From Candidatus Dormiibacterota bacterium (GTDB taxonomy: Bacteria; Chloroflexota; Dormibacteria; Aeolococcales; Aeolococcaceae): DNA of 64,000 bases. The notes under the pieces were generated by a model that was given only the letters and a program-made list of their open reading frames with translations, was not told the DNA's origin and searched no databases. How positions within the stretch are numbered: position 1 is the first letter of the stretch; each line of letters begins with the position of its first letter. Location of the stretch: the NCBI GenBank assembly GCA_003153505.1, contig PLZA01000015.1, positions 62,001 to 126,000 on the forward strand, read 5' to 3'. The translations under genes and the position numbers were made by a program. Below are positions 9,247 to 18,853 of the stretch, piece after piece.

Positions 9247-10125
9247 GTGACCGACGGCACCTCCTTTCCCCTCGTGATCGCGCACCGCGGCGCGTCACGC
9301 GATGCGCCGGAGAACACGCCTGCGGCCTTCGAGGCGGCGATCGCCCTGGGAGCGGACGCTGTCGAGCTCGACGTGCGCCGCACGGCGGACGGCGTGCTCG
9401 TGGTCCATCACAACGCATCCCGCAGAGGCGTCCCGCTCTCGCTGCTGACGTACGCGCAGCTCGTGCGTCTGAGCCGCCACGAGCCGCCGCTGTTCGAGAC
9501 GGTCCTCGATCAGTGCGCCGGCAGGATCGCGCTCGACATCGAGGTCAAGGAACCCGGTTTCGAGGCGGAGGTCATCGAAGCAGCCTCGAGACGCTTCGGG
9601 CGCGAGCACGTCCTGTACACGTCTTTCGAGGAGCCGGTGATCAGCGAGATCAAACGCCTCGATCCCGGCGCGCGGTGCGGGCTGCTGCTCGGTCCCGGCA
9701 GGCTCAGGAGCCGCACCCAACGGTACGAGGGGCTGCCGTTCGATCTCGCCGAACGGTGTGGCGCTGACCTCCTCGCCGTTCACCAATGGCTGGCGCCGCT
9801 CCGCCACCGGAGCCGGCGTCCCCCGGGGACCGGTCTCCTCGCCGAGGCGCAGGCACGCGGGTTTCCCATGATGGTGTGGACCGTGGACGGGCCTCAGCGT
9901 CTTCGCGCCTACCTTGCAGACGGGCGAGTGACGGCGATAATCACTGACCTGCCCGGGCTCGCGGTCGAGATCCGCCGTGAGCTGCAATCACGGGCCACTG
10001 GGGAAGGGGCGAAGACCCGCCGGGGTCCAGCACGCGGGGAGCAGGACGAAATCAATCCAGCGCACGTAACCGGACCAACTCGGCCGGCGTTGACTGATCG
10101 AGTGCGCCCGGTGATCCCGAGATGA
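9247..10125 (+). CDS. Glycerophosphodiester phosphodiesterase family protein
   Basis: The 292-residue protein has the GDPD signature at the N-terminus ([13 protein letters not shown] with the catalytic His/Arg, then [18 protein letters not shown] with the Glu/Asp metal ligands and second His) and the C-terminal [10 protein letters not shown] motif. The family hydrolyses glycerophosphodiesters to glycerol 3-phosphate and an alcohol, using a divalent metal. No signal peptide is seen, so it is probably cytoplasmic. GTG 9247 is used because the HRG motif lies within 15 residues of it. The last about 45 residues are Arg/Pro-rich and beyond the domain. Its stop overlaps the sigma-factor ATG (ATGA), an odd pairing. 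Confidence 0.88.
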   Translation: MTDGTSFPLVIAHRGASRDAPENTPAAFEAAIALGADAVELDVRRTADGVLVVHHNASRRGVPLSLLTYAQLVRLSRHEPPLFETVLDQCAGRIALDIEVKEPGFEAEVIEAASRRFGREHVLYTSFEEPVISEIKRLDPGARCGLLLGPGRLRSRTQRYEGLPFDLAERCGADLLAVHQWLAPLRHRSRRPPGTGLLAEAQARGFPMMVWTVDGPQRLRAYLADGRVTAIITDLPGLAVEIRRELQSRATGEGAKTRRGPARGEQDEINPAHVTGPTRPALTDRVRPVIPR

Positions 10126-10685
10126 CGCTACCTCGGGCGTATGAGGACCAGCTTGTCGAGCGTGCCAAACAGGACGCCGACGCCTTTGGGGAACTGTACG
10201 ACCACTACTTCGGGCAGATCTACCGGTTCGTTTTCAGCCGACTGCGAGACCAGGAGGCAGCGGAAGACGTCACCTCAGAGGTCTTTTTCAAGGCACTCCG
10301 CGCAATCGGACGATACAAACCGTCAGGGCACCCATTCAGCGCCTGGCTCTATCAGATCAGCGTCAACGCCATCAATGATCATTACCGCAGCCGTAAACCG
10401 ACCTCGAGCCTCGACAGCGCCATCGCTGTCGCGGATCCCTCGCGCCCTGTTGACGACCGGGTTGTGGACAGTGCCGAGGCCGCGCGCGTCTGGGCTGCGA
10501 TCGACGATCTGCCACCCCAGCAGAGGGCGGCGATGACCCTGAAACTCGGTGAGGACCTCAAGCTCGCCCAGATCGGGGAGATCCTCGGCAAGAGCGAAGG
10601 AGCCGTCAAGCTGCTCATCCACCGCGGGATGATCGGGGTCCGTCTGCGCCTCGGCATCGTCGTCGCGGTCGAGGAGCAGCGCTGA
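10122..10685 (+). CDS. ECF-type RNA polymerase sigma factor
   Basis: The 187-residue protein has sigma-70 region 2 (YDHYFGQIYRFVFSRLRD..AAEDVTSEVF, residues about 24-65) and region 4 (DLPPQQRAAMTLKLGEDL.LAQIGEILGKSEGAVKLLIHRG, residues about 120-175), with no region 3, as in extracytoplasmic-function sigma factors. It would direct RNA polymerase to a small regulon in response to an envelope or other signal. The ATG overlaps the phosphodiesterase stop, and its own stop overlaps the ATG of the next membrane protein (TGATG), the usual place for an anti-sigma factor. Confidence 0.93.
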   Translation: MTLPRAYEDQLVERAKQDADAFGELYDHYFGQIYRFVFSRLRDQEAAEDVTSEVFFKALRAIGRYKPSGHPFSAWLYQISVNAINDHYRSRKPTSSLDSAIAVADPSRPVDDRVVDSAEAARVWAAIDDLPPQQRAAMTLKLGEDLKLAQIGEILGKSEGAVKLLIHRGMIGVRLRLGIVVAVEEQR

Positions 10686-12961
10686 TGTCCTGGATGGGCG
10701 GATGGTTCGATCCCGAGCTCGAGGACCTGTTCCACGACGAGCCCGAGCTGCTCGAGACTGCCCAACGAGTTCGCGCGGCGCGTCCGGCCGTGGAACCGGA
10801 CCCACGCTTCCAGAACCGCCTGCGTGCCCAGCTGGTCGCCGAGGCCGCGAGCGGCCGAGGGGCTCGAGGCGTACGCCGTTGGTGGCGTCTTGGACCGGCG
10901 CATTTCGCCTGGGGCGGGACGCTGGTTGGGGCGGCGCTGATCACCGCGACGGTCCTCACATTCGTGTCGAACCACACCGTCGATCGCACGGTCACGGCCT
11001 TCTCGCAGCTCAGCGCACAGCACTCGGTCAGCCCGAATCAGGTGATCACCGTGGCCTTCAACCAGCCGATGAACGAGCAGGCGGTGGAGGCCGGCGTCCA
11101 CATCCAGCCTGCGATCAAGGTGTCGTTCTCATGGAAGAACAACGACCTCGTCATCTCGCCCGCCTATCACCTCTCGGCGAACACCCCATACATCGTCACC
11201 ATCGCCCAGACGGCGATCAAAGCACTCTCGGGAGCATCCGCCGCGGCGGATATCAACATCGCTTTCGGGACGGCTCCGACGCCGCCGCCGGGGCCGGTGG
11301 CTCCCCCATCGCTCAATCCCATCGCTCTGGGTTCGAACGGGACCGGGGGCTCGCTGCTCTACGCCCCGTACGGTTCGTTGTTCAGCACCGTTGGCCTGTT
11401 GCCGCAATCGGCGACGGCGTCTCCATCGCCAACGGTCGCGGGCGCCCCTTCAACCCCATCGGCGAACCCGACGTCCACCCCGGAAGGTGGGAGCAGCCAG
11501 GCGCCTGACGTCCCGGGTGGCCTGGTCGAATATCCGAGCTCCGGCACGCCCTCGTCGTTCGGTTCGTCGCCGAGCGCCGCGGCCTTCTCGCCCAACGGAG
11601 GCAGATACCTGGCACTCGCGATCGATGACGGCAATAGCGGCTCGCGGATCATCACCGAGAGGAGCGATGACGGAAGGCAGCGCGTCACCCTCATCGATTC
11701 GCCGACGCCGGTCACTGCGCTCACCTGGGCGAGCAGCGATCGAATCGTCTACACCGACGGCACGACGATCAACTCGGTCGATGTCTCGAAAGCGGTGGCG
11801 CTGCTGTACACGGTGCCCGCAGGGTCGGGAACGATCACCGCGCTCGCGGCCGGTGGCTCCTACGCCTATATCGCGCCGTCAAGTGGCACTGATGGTTCCC
11901 TGCTCGACGTCCTCCGGGGGACTGAGCAGGTGCTCAAGGGCGCCGCAGGCGACGTGTCCTTCAGCGGCGACGGCGCCACGGTCGCGTGGATCGATGAGTC
12001 GGTGCACCCTGCCCGGCTGCTCACGGAGACGGTCGGTCAGAACGCGCCCGCCGTGCTTCCGATGCCCGACTCGACAGCCAGCCCGAGCGATGTCGTCCTC
12101 GACGGGAAGGGCAACGAAGCGGCCTACATCAGCACCGACTCGAGCGGCATCGCCGAACTCGTGGTCGCGCAGCTGCCGAGTGGCACCCCGCTGGCGATCG
12201 AATCGCCCTCGAATGCGACTCAGCTGACCCTGTCTGCCGGTGGCGATCAGGTCGCATTCATTTCGAACAGCGCGGGCGGAGCCGCCATCGAGCAGGCGAC
12301 CGTCCCGGGCGCGAACCCGAACGTCAGCGGCCCGCAGATCCCTCCTGGTGCGAACCAGACGCTGCAGCGATTCGTCCAGGCACAGGTCGGGCATGGCGGC
12401 CAGCCGGACTTCGTCGCCCTCGAAGCCCTGAGCGCCGCCGGCGTCAACGCAGCCGCGATCACCCCGCCGGACCTGAGCCGCGCATACGTGATCAGCACCT
12501 ACCTGGTGCCGCAGGGCGTCGGGGCCAGCATTGAGCTGATCGTCGATCCGAACGCGGGGCACACGACGGCTCGGGTCGCCCTCGAGACCGTCATGCTGGC
12601 AGCGGGTGACACCGGGTACGTCGTGACGTCCGTGGTGCCCTCACCACTCCGCGACGAGTCGGCCGGTCCACACGTGGTTCAGGTGAGCCCGTCCACGTCG
12701 GGCGGTGTCACTACCCTCAAGGTGAGCTTCGACAGCGACCTCAATCCGAGCACTGTCGCCGCAGCGATCTCGGTGCTCACCGAGTCGGGATCGACGCTGC
12801 CGTCGACCGCCGTCTACAACCCCGATACGCGGACCGCAACGGTCACGATCGCCAATGCGCCCTCGGGAACGTTGATCCTCAACATCGCGAGCACGCTCGC
12901 GGATTTCGAGGGCCAGACCCTCGCGTCGAGCTTCTCGACCAAGGTCGGCGCGAGCTCCTAA
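10685..12961 (+). CDS. Membrane-anchored Ig-like/propeller protein, probable anti-sigma-like partner
   Basis: This 758-residue protein begins with about 70 cytoplasmic residues (acidic start, then a PDPRFQNRLRAQL helix like those in ECF-associated proteins), followed by one transmembrane helix at about 74-95. The extracytoplasmic part holds a Big_5-type Ig-like domain (about 100-195, with VAFNQPMNE), a Pro/Ser/Thr linker (195-285), a long segment of repeated beta strands resembling a TolB/WD40-like propeller (about 290-620), and a second Big_5-like domain (about 665-755). Topology and position directly after the sigma gene suggest a regulator that sequesters it. No zinc anti-sigma HxxxCxxC motif is present, so the function is inferred. 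Confidence 0.75.
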   Translation: MSWMGGWFDPELEDLFHDEPELLETAQRVRAARPAVEPDPRFQNRLRAQLVAEAASGRGARGVRRWWRLGPAHFAWGGTLVGAALITATVLTFVSNHTVDRTVTAFSQLSAQHSVSPNQVITVAFNQPMNEQAVEAGVHIQPAIKVSFSWKNNDLVISPAYHLSANTPYIVTIAQTAIKALSGASAAADINIAFGTAPTPPPGPVAPPSLNPIALGSNGTGGSLLYAPYGSLFSTVGLLPQSATASPSPTVAGAPSTPSANPTSTPEGGSSQAPDVPGGLVEYPSSGTPSSFGSSPSAAAFSPNGGRYLALAIDDGNSGSRIITERSDDGRQRVTLIDSPTPVTALTWASSDRIVYTDGTTINSVDVSKAVALLYTVPAGSGTITALAAGGSYAYIAPSSGTDGSLLDVLRGTEQVLKGAAGDVSFSGDGATVAWIDESVHPARLLTETVGQNAPAVLPMPDSTASPSDVVLDGKGNEAAYISTDSSGIAELVVAQLPSGTPLAIESPSNATQLTLSAGGDQVAFISNSAGGAAIEQATVPGANPNVSGPQIPPGANQTLQRFVQAQVGHGGQPDFVALEALSAAGVNAAAITPPDLSRAYVISTYLVPQGVGASIELIVDPNAGHTTARVALETVMLAAGDTGYVVTSVVPSPLRDESAGPHVVQVSPSTSGGVTTLKVSFDSDLNPSTVAAAISVLTESGSTLPSTAVYNPDTRTATVTIANAPSGTLILNIASTLADFEGQTLASSFSTKVGASS

Positions 12962-13719
12962 GCACCGGGTCGCGAGCGTGACAGGTACAGGGTCGCGCTC
13001 ACGGGAATGAGCAGGGTGCCGTCTGCGGCTGTACACGATTCCAGGGAGCGCGAACACGCGGCGCGTACCGCAGCCAGCGCTGCCTCGGGTTCGCCGGCGA
13101 GCTCGAGTGCGAGCGGGCGGGCGCCGACCATCGCCCCCCAATAGGCGCCGATGCCATCGAAGCGGACGACGTCGTGCAGAGTCACCTCCTGCCACCCCGA
13201 TGCGGGCACGCTGTCAAGGCTCGCCAGACAGCGCTGCAGGAATCGAGCCCTGATACCGCAGACCTCCTGCAGCGCGTCGTCGAGCGCGACCTCGTGGAGT
13301 GGTAAACGCAGCGCGTTCCACGTGACAATCGCGGCACACCCGTCGCGGCGCGTTGCCCGCTCGGCGACGTCGAACAGCGAGGCGCCTTCCCAGAACCCAT
13401 GCGTGCACAGCGAGGCGACCCGGTCGCACGACGCCCGCGGTAATGGGACTGCGGCCTGCGTCGCGACCAGCGTGGAGACAGCGCATCCGGTGGCGGCCAC
13501 GTCGCGCATCGCGGCCTGCACCAGGCCCGCGTCGACGTCGACGAGCGTCACCTTTCCTCGGTTCCCGACCGCCCCGCCCATCGCGATCCCGAGAGTCCCG
13601 CCATCGCAGATCAGGTCGCACACCGTCGCCCCCGGCTGCACGCCGAGTGCGTCGACCACCTGCTCGGCGAGTGGTCGCAGCACCGCGCTCGCATACAGCC
13701 GCCCGTAGCGCGGCTCCAC
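12958..13719 (-). CDS. Class I SAM-dependent methyltransferase
   Basis: The 253-residue protein has a Rossmann methyltransferase core: CDLICDGGTLGIAMGG (motif I, where a SAM-binding GxGxG is expected, here DGGTLG), then VTLVDVDAGLV with the acidic residue binding the ribose, and RVASLCTHGFWEGA as motif IV. The substrate is unknown. GTG 13719 is chosen because it lies 5 bases after the accC stop and homology begins there; the upstream open frame is accC sequence out of frame. Its stop codon overlaps that of the convergent membrane protein gene by two bases, leaving no room for a terminator. Confidence 0.75.
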   Translation of the reverse strand: MEPRYGRLYASAVLRPLAEQVVDALGVQPGATVCDLICDGGTLGIAMGGAVGNRGKVTLVDVDAGLVQAAMRDVAATGCAVSTLVATQAAVPLPRASCDRVASLCTHGFWEGASLFDVAERATRRDGCAAIVTWNALRLPLHEVALDDALQEVCGIRARFLQRCLASLDSVPASGWQEVTLHDVVRFDGIGAYWGAMVGARPLALELAGEPEAALAAVRAACSRSLESCTAADGTLLIPVSATLYLSRSRPGA

Positions 13720-13724
13720 GCCGG

Positions 13725-15167
13725 TTACCCGGAAACGGCGACCGCTGCGGCGATCGCCGCAGCGCGCGCAGGATCGCGTACCACGCGGCGTAGCGGCTCC
13801 TGGCGTTTCGCCCATTCGTCCGCAGCCGCAACCAGCTCGGGATGCTGCTCGATGAACGCGGTGCTGTATCGCCCGGCGCGAAAGTCCGGATCGGCGATCA
13901 CGGCAAGGTGATACGCGATGTTGGTGTGGATGCCGGTGATGACGTACTCGAGCAGCGCACGGCGCATGCGGTCGAGCGCCATGTCACGAGTCGGCGCATA
14001 GGTGATGAGCTTGGCAATCATCGGGTCGTAGTTGGGAGAGATGAGGCCAGGGTTCACCAGTGAGCTGTCGACCCGCACCCCCGGACCTGACGGCTCGTGA
14101 TATCCCGTGACCTGTCCCGGTGAGGGAAGGAAGCCGCGGGCGTAGTTCTCCGCGTTGATCCGGCACTCGACGGCGTGGCCGCGCGGAACCACCTGGTCCT
14201 GGGTCACCGACAGGGTTTCGCCCGCTGCGATGCGCAGCTGCTCCGCGACGAGGTCGATGCCATAGACGAGTTCCGTCACCGGGTGCTCGACCTGCAACCG
14301 GGTGTTCATCTCCAGGAAGTAGAACTCGCCATCGCGGTAGATGAACTCGACCGTCCCGGCGTTGACGTATCCCACGGCTTGTGCGGCGGTGACCGCGGCC
14401 TCTCCCATCTGCGCCCGTGTGGCGGCGTCGATTGCCGGCGACGGTGCCTCCTCGACGATCTTCTGGTGGCGGCGCTGCACCGAGCACTCACGCTCACCGA
14501 GATGGATGACGTTGCCGTGCGTATCCGCAAGCACCTGGATCTCGATGTGACGCGGCTCTTCGAGATACCGCTCGAGGAAGATCGTGTCATTGCCGAATGC
14601 GCGCTGTGCCGTGCTTCTCGCGGTGTCGAACGACGCGCGCAGCTCGTCCTCGTCACGGGCGACACGCATGCCGATTCCGCCGCCACCGGCGCTCGCCTTG
14701 AGGAGGACGGGGTACCCGATGCGCGTCGCCGCGGCAACGGCTTCCTCGATGTCGCCCAGCGCATCCGTGCCCGGCACCACCGGAACGCCCGAACGGCGCA
14801 TCCGCTCGCGAGCGGGCACCTTCTCGCCCATCGCCGCCATGGCGTCGGGCGGCGGGCCCACAAAGACGATGCCGCTGTCCGCACATGCGCGCGCGAGCTG
14901 CTGGTTCTCGCTGAGAAACCCATAGCCGGGATGGATCGCCTGGGCGCCTGTCGAGCGCGCCGCGTCGATGATGCGATCGATGACCAGGTACGACTGCGAC
15001 GCCGGGGCAGGACCGATCTCGACAGCCTCGTCGGCGAGCAGCACGAAGGCGGCGGTCCGGTCAACGTCGCTGTGCACGGCGACGGTTCGAATCCCGAGGT
15101 CGCGGCATCCGCGGATGATCCGAAGCGCGATCTCGCCGCGGTTTGCCACCAGGACTTTGTCGAACAT
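13725..15167 (-). CDS. accC: Biotin carboxylase (acetyl/propionyl/pyruvate carboxylase BC subunit)
   Basis: The 480-residue ATP-grasp enzyme carboxylates biotin on a carrier protein. Motifs visible in order: LVANRGEIALRIIR at the N-terminus, IHPGYGFLSEN, the glycine loop KASAGGGGIGM, HIEIQVLADTHGN, ERECSVQRRHQKIVEE and EMNTRLQVEHPVTE with the metal-binding glutamate and catalytic Arg. ATG 15167 is preferred over the ATG three codons earlier because family members start MFDKVL. It follows the PycB-like gene by 20 bases, and the two should form one biotin-dependent enzyme; whether pyruvate or an acyl-CoA is the acceptor is open because the neighbour's transferase site is abnormal. Confidence 0.93.
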   Translation of the reverse strand: MFDKVLVANRGEIALRIIRGCRDLGIRTVAVHSDVDRTAAFVLLADEAVEIGPAPASQSYLVIDRIIDAARSTGAQAIHPGYGFLSENQQLARACADSGIVFVGPPPDAMAAMGEKVPARERMRRSGVPVVPGTDALGDIEEAVAAATRIGYPVLLKASAGGGGIGMRVARDEDELRASFDTARSTAQRAFGNDTIFLERYLEEPRHIEIQVLADTHGNVIHLGERECSVQRRHQKIVEEAPSPAIDAATRAQMGEAAVTAAQAVGYVNAGTVEFIYRDGEFYFLEMNTRLQVEHPVTELVYGIDLVAEQLRIAAGETLSVTQDQVVPRGHAVECRINAENYARGFLPSPGQVTGYHEPSGPGVRVDSSLVNPGLISPNYDPMIAKLITYAPTRDMALDRMRRALLEYVITGIHTNIAYHLAVIADPDFRAGRYSTAFIEQHPELVAAADEWAKRQEPLRRVVRDPARAAAIAAAVAVSG

Positions 15168-15187
15168 GATCGGCAATCAGCTCGTGG

Positions 15188-16978
15188 TCACGCGCCGATC
15201 TGGATCAGCGGCGCACGCGGGCTGACCACCACACCCTCGGTCACGTAAACCTCGGTGACGGTCCCAGCGCGCGTCGCGGTGATGTCGTTCTGCATCTTCA
15301 TCGCCTCGAGCACGCACACCACGTCACCGAGCGCGACGTGGTCGCCGACCCTAACGTTGACCTTGAGCAGGAGGCCCTGCATCGGTGAGACCACGGTCCC
15401 CTCGCGGACCGTGGGCGCCGCCGGCGCGGCCGGGGCGGCAACCGCGGCGCCACCGGACTCGACGGCACCGATGATGCGCACGGCGTAGCTCTGTCCATCG
15501 ACCTCGACGGTGAGCTCACGAACCGGCAGCGGCACCGGCTCGTCGCCCTGCGGCTCGAAGTCGTCGGCGTCCGGGAGCGGGATTGGTTCGAAGGTGCCGG
15601 CCGGCTCGAGGGCCGGCTCATCGCCGAGCCGCTCGGCGACGGCATCACCGCGCACGAGGTTGAGGTATGCATTGGGAAAGAGCGCGTAGGTGACCATCGC
15701 GGACGGATCCGGCGACGGATATCCCTCGCGGACCAGCTCGCGCCGGGTGACTTCCATCGCGGGTTCGAGCAGATCCGCCGGGCGGCAGGTGATCGGCTCC
15801 TCGCGGCCGTTGACCAGCCGCCGCACCTCGCGATCAACCGGTTCGGGGGGCTCGCCATAGAGGCCGAGGCAGTAGTCCTTGATCTCCTGGCTGATGGTTG
15901 CGTAGCGGTCGCCTTCCACGACGTTGTAGACGGCCTGCGTCGCCATGATCTCGGTGAGCGGCGTGATCAGTGGCGGATACCCGAGTTCGGCCCGGACCTG
16001 GACGACGTCGGCCTCGACCTCGGCGAGCTGGCCGAGCGCGTTGCGCTCGCGGAGCTCGGCCATGGCGTGCCCCATGGCCGAAGGGGGGAGCAGCCCGCGC
16101 AGGGCTGACGTGTCGAGACGGGCGGCAAGCGGGTCGATGACGTCGGCGTAGTGGACGAGCTCGCGCTCAAGGACGAGTGCGGCCGCGGCGATCCGCTCGA
16201 GGTCGAGCCCGCAATCCACCTCGGTCCCCGCGAAGCCGGCGACCAGCGCCTCTGCACCCGGCATCGAGGCACCGCCTGCAAGTGGTGACAGCGCGCAGTC
16301 GGCGCGGTACGCCCCGGCGCCGGCCGCCGAGTGGCACGCGAGCGCCGCCATCCCCGTCTGCGCCGAGATCGAGACCGCGACAGGCACGCCCGCCGCCTCG
16401 CGGATCACGGTGACCGCCCTCGCGGCGGCGGCGGCACCGAGGACGCCGAGGGGATCGTGCAGGCAGATCGTCGGGTAGCCGGCGTCGACGAGCCTGCGAG
16501 CGACGTCGCCGAGTCCGTCGAGGCCGCGTCCGGGCACCTCGTTGTAGACGATCACGCCTTCTGCCTGCTTCCCGGTCCCGGCGATCGCGGTCGCGCAGCG
16601 CTCGAGGTTCCTGACGTCGTTCAGCGGGTCGTAGCAGCGGAAGATGTCGACCCCAGCCGCAGCCGACGTCTCGATGAATGCGTCGACGAGATCGTCCGGG
16701 ACCTGTCGGTGTCCGACCAGCGACTGACCCGCGATGACCGCCAGGAAGGGGGTGATCGGCGCGACGGCGCGGATGGCGCGCAGCCGTTCGAAGGGATCCT
16801 CAGCAAGGAAGCGGAGCGAAGCCTCGAAGGTCGAGCCACCGAAGACGTCGAGAGCGGCAAAGCCGCAGTGATCGAGGGTCTCGGCGACCGGCAGAGCGTG
16901 GCGGAGGCGCAGCCTGCTGACCATGAGCGACTGCTGCCCATGGCGGAGTGACGTCTCCACCAACTCAAGGCGGGGCAT
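15188..16978 (-). CDS. PycB/OadA-like protein with biotinyl domain and atypical carboxyltransferase site
   Basis: The 596-residue protein has the order of pyruvate carboxylase subunit B or oxaloacetate decarboxylase alpha: TIM-barrel carboxyltransferase (about 1-280), conserved OADA/PYC region (about 290-450, with TPLTEIMATQAVYNV), linker, and a C-terminal biotinyl domain whose EAMKM places the biotin on Lys561. Overall similarity is clear, but the residues that bind metal in this family are changed: the Asp of RDxxQS is His13, the carbamylated Lys of KDM is His174, and the HxH pair is Ser203/Ser205. It may be a carrier/scaffold, or use a different chemistry. A TAGAAT box 8 bases before ATG 16978 suggests a leaderless mRNA. 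Confidence 0.85.
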   Translation of the reverse strand: MPRLELVETSLRHGQQSLMVSRLRLRHALPVAETLDHCGFAALDVFGGSTFEASLRFLAEDPFERLRAIRAVAPITPFLAVIAGQSLVGHRQVPDDLVDAFIETSAAAGVDIFRCYDPLNDVRNLERCATAIAGTGKQAEGVIVYNEVPGRGLDGLGDVARRLVDAGYPTICLHDPLGVLGAAAAARAVTVIREAAGVPVAVSISAQTGMAALACHSAAGAGAYRADCALSPLAGGASMPGAEALVAGFAGTEVDCGLDLERIAAAALVLERELVHYADVIDPLAARLDTSALRGLLPPSAMGHAMAELRERNALGQLAEVEADVVQVRAELGYPPLITPLTEIMATQAVYNVVEGDRYATISQEIKDYCLGLYGEPPEPVDREVRRLVNGREEPITCRPADLLEPAMEVTRRELVREGYPSPDPSAMVTYALFPNAYLNLVRGDAVAERLGDEPALEPAGTFEPIPLPDADDFEPQGDEPVPLPVRELTVEVDGQSYAVRIIGAVESGGAAVAAPAAPAAPTVREGTVVSPMQGLLLKVNVRVGDHVALGDVVCVLEAMKMQNDITATRAGTVTEVYVTEGVVVSPRAPLIQIGA

Positions 16979-16986
16979 GCCGGGCC

Positions 16987-16992
16987 ATTCTA
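16987..16992 (-). promoter_or_regulatory. Probable -10 box (TAGAAT) of the PycB-like/accC operon
   Basis: TAGAAT on the minus strand ends 8 bases before the ATG at 16978, the same hexamer and nearly the same spacing as before purB and guaB3. It implies initiation at or beside the start codon. Confidence 0.55.
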
Positions 16993-17063
16993 GCCAGAGC
17001 CAGGACGGTCGGCCGTCGACAAGTCGAACCTCGTCTCATGAGCCGGCTCTTCCGGGCGATCGG

Positions 17064-17561
17064 CTACTCGAAGGTGAACCCCTCTGGCAGCTGCACCTTC
17101 GAGCGCATGCGCGCGCGCTCCTCCTTGATACGCGCGGCAACCTCGGAGTCGAAAAGCCCGATGATCTCGGCCGCGAGGTGACCGGCATTGCGCGCGCCCA
17201 TCGGACCCACCGCGACGGTGGCAACGGGGATGCCGGGAGGCATCTGCACGATCGAGAGCAGCGAGTCGAAGCCCGCGAGTGGCGTCGCTGCAAGTGGCAC
17301 ACCGATGACCGGCAGAGTCGTCAGTGAGGCGAGCACCCCGGGGAGGTGAGCGGCGGCGCCGGCGCCGGCGATGAGCACGCGGAGTCCGCGCTCGGGCGCA
17401 GCCAGCGCATACGCGCGCACCACATCACCGGCCCGGTGCGCCGACATGACACCGATCTCCCAGCCGATCCCGTAGACGTCGAGGACCTCGCCGCACGTGT
17501 TCATCACCGGCAGATCGGACTCGCTCCCCACCACGATGCCGACGCGCACCGGGTCGGTCAT
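17064..17561 (-). CDS. purE: N5-carboxyaminoimidazole ribonucleotide mutase
   Basis: PurE class I interconverts N5-CAIR and CAIR in purine synthesis. The 165-residue protein has the family motifs [15 protein letters not shown] (catalytic His), [15 protein letters not shown] and [19 protein letters not shown]. The usual AGAGG is AGAGA here, a mild change. The ATG overlaps the purD stop (ATGA), so it is the last gene of guaB3-guaA-purD-purE. No purK is in the window, though the class I enzyme normally needs one; it may be elsewhere. Confidence 0.94.
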   Translation of the reverse strand: MTDPVRVGIVVGSESDLPVMNTCGEVLDVYGIGWEIGVMSAHRAGDVVRAYALAAPERGLRVLIAGAGAAAHLPGVLASLTTLPVIGVPLAATPLAGFDSLLSIVQMPPGIPVATVAVGPMGARNAGHLAAEIIGLFDSEVAARIKEERARMRSKVQLPEGFTFE

Positions 17562-18853
17562 GACGGCACGCCTGCGCTGACCGGTTGTCCGATGTCGGTG
17601 CGAGCCTGCAGACCGTCGAAATGCACGCGCGCAAGATTGCCATACGCGCGCGCTCGCGCGGCCTCGACGTCTGCGCCCGTCGCGGTGATGCAGAGCACGC
17701 GCCCCCCGGCGGTGCGCAGCCGGCCATCGCCGTCCAGCGCGGTTCCAGCCTGAAAACAGAGCACGTCGTCGTCGAGCTCCTCGAGCCCGGTGATCTCGTC
17801 GCCGCGGCGCACATCGCCGGGATACCCGGCAGCCGCTGCGACCACACCGACTGCCGCTCCATCCGCTGCGGGCGCGACCCCATCGCCAACCTCGCCCCGC
17901 GCACAAGCCATGAGCACCTCCAGCAGTGGCTCATCGAGCAGCGGGAGGACGACCTGCGTTTCCGGATCACCAAAGCGAGCATTGAACTCGAGCACGCGCA
18001 TCCCGCGCGGGGTCAGCATGAGACCCGCGTAGAGGCAGCCGACGAAGGGATTCCCCTGTTCGCGGAGCTCGTCGATGCACGGTTTGAGCACGGTGCGCGA
18101 AACGTTCTCGAGAAACGCGCGCGAGGCAGCATCAGGCGGTGGCGCCATCGCGCCCATGCCGCCGGTGTTGGCACCGCGGTCGCCGTCAAAGATGCGCTTG
18201 TAGTCTCGTGCGGGGACGAGCGTGCGCACGTTGCGTCCGTCGCTGAGACCGAACACGCTCACCTCCGGGCCGGTGAGCAGCTCCTCGACGACCACATGGC
18301 GTCCCGCATCGCCGAAGCGCAACTCGCCGAGACACTCGTCGAGCGCCCGCTCCGCCGCGTCGACTGTGGCGCACACCACCACCCCCTTGCCGAGCGCGAG
18401 CCCGTCGGCCTTGACCACGCAGGCTCCCTCGAGCTCGGCGATGAACGCGCTGAGACGGCTGCGATCATCTGCACCACCCGCAAGCCAGCGAGCCGTGGGG
18501 ATGCCCGCCGTGTCCATGACCTGCTTCGCGAAGGTTTTGGACGACTCGATGCGCGCTGCCGCTGCCGTCGGTCCGAAAACCGGAATGCCTTGTTCCTGGC
18601 ACGCGTCGGCCACGCCCGCGGCCGCAGCCGCGTCGGGTCCGATGATGACCAGGTCGACCGCACGCTCCGAAGCGATCCGGGCGACGCCCGTAGCGTCGGT
18701 CACATCGGCTGGCACATTCTCCGCAAGGGCAGCGGTGCCGGCATTGCCCGGGGCCACCATGATCGCCACATCACGCGAACTGCGCCGGCATGCCCAGGCC
18801 AGCGCGTGCTCGCGTCCCCCGGATCCGACGATGAGTACCCGCCCTATTCCCAT
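17558..18853 (-). CDS. purD: Phosphoribosylamine-glycine ligase (GAR synthetase)
   Basis: This enzyme adds glycine to phosphoribosylamine with ATP. The 431-residue ATP-grasp protein starts with [15 protein letters not shown], and contains [26 protein letters not shown] and [14 protein letters not shown], all diagnostic. ATG 18853 overlaps the 3' end of guaA by 10 bases. It lies between guaA and purE, completing a second purine operon separate from the purB-purF cluster. Confidence 0.96.
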   Translation of the reverse strand: MGIGRVLIVGSGGREHALAWACRRSSRDVAIMVAPGNAGTAALAENVPADVTDATGVARIASERAVDLVIIGPDAAAAAGVADACQEQGIPVFGPTAAAARIESSKTFAKQVMDTAGIPTARWLAGGADDRSRLSAFIAELEGACVVKADGLALGKGVVVCATVDAAERALDECLGELRFGDAGRHVVVEELLTGPEVSVFGLSDGRNVRTLVPARDYKRIFDGDRGANTGGMGAMAPPPDAASRAFLENVSRTVLKPCIDELREQGNPFVGCLYAGLMLTPRGMRVLEFNARFGDPETQVVLPLLDEPLLEVLMACARGEVGDGVAPAADGAAVGVVAAAAGYPGDVRRGDEITGLEELDDDVLCFQAGTALDGDGRLRTAGGRVLCITATGADVEAARARAYGNLARVHFDGLQARTDIGQPVSAGVPS

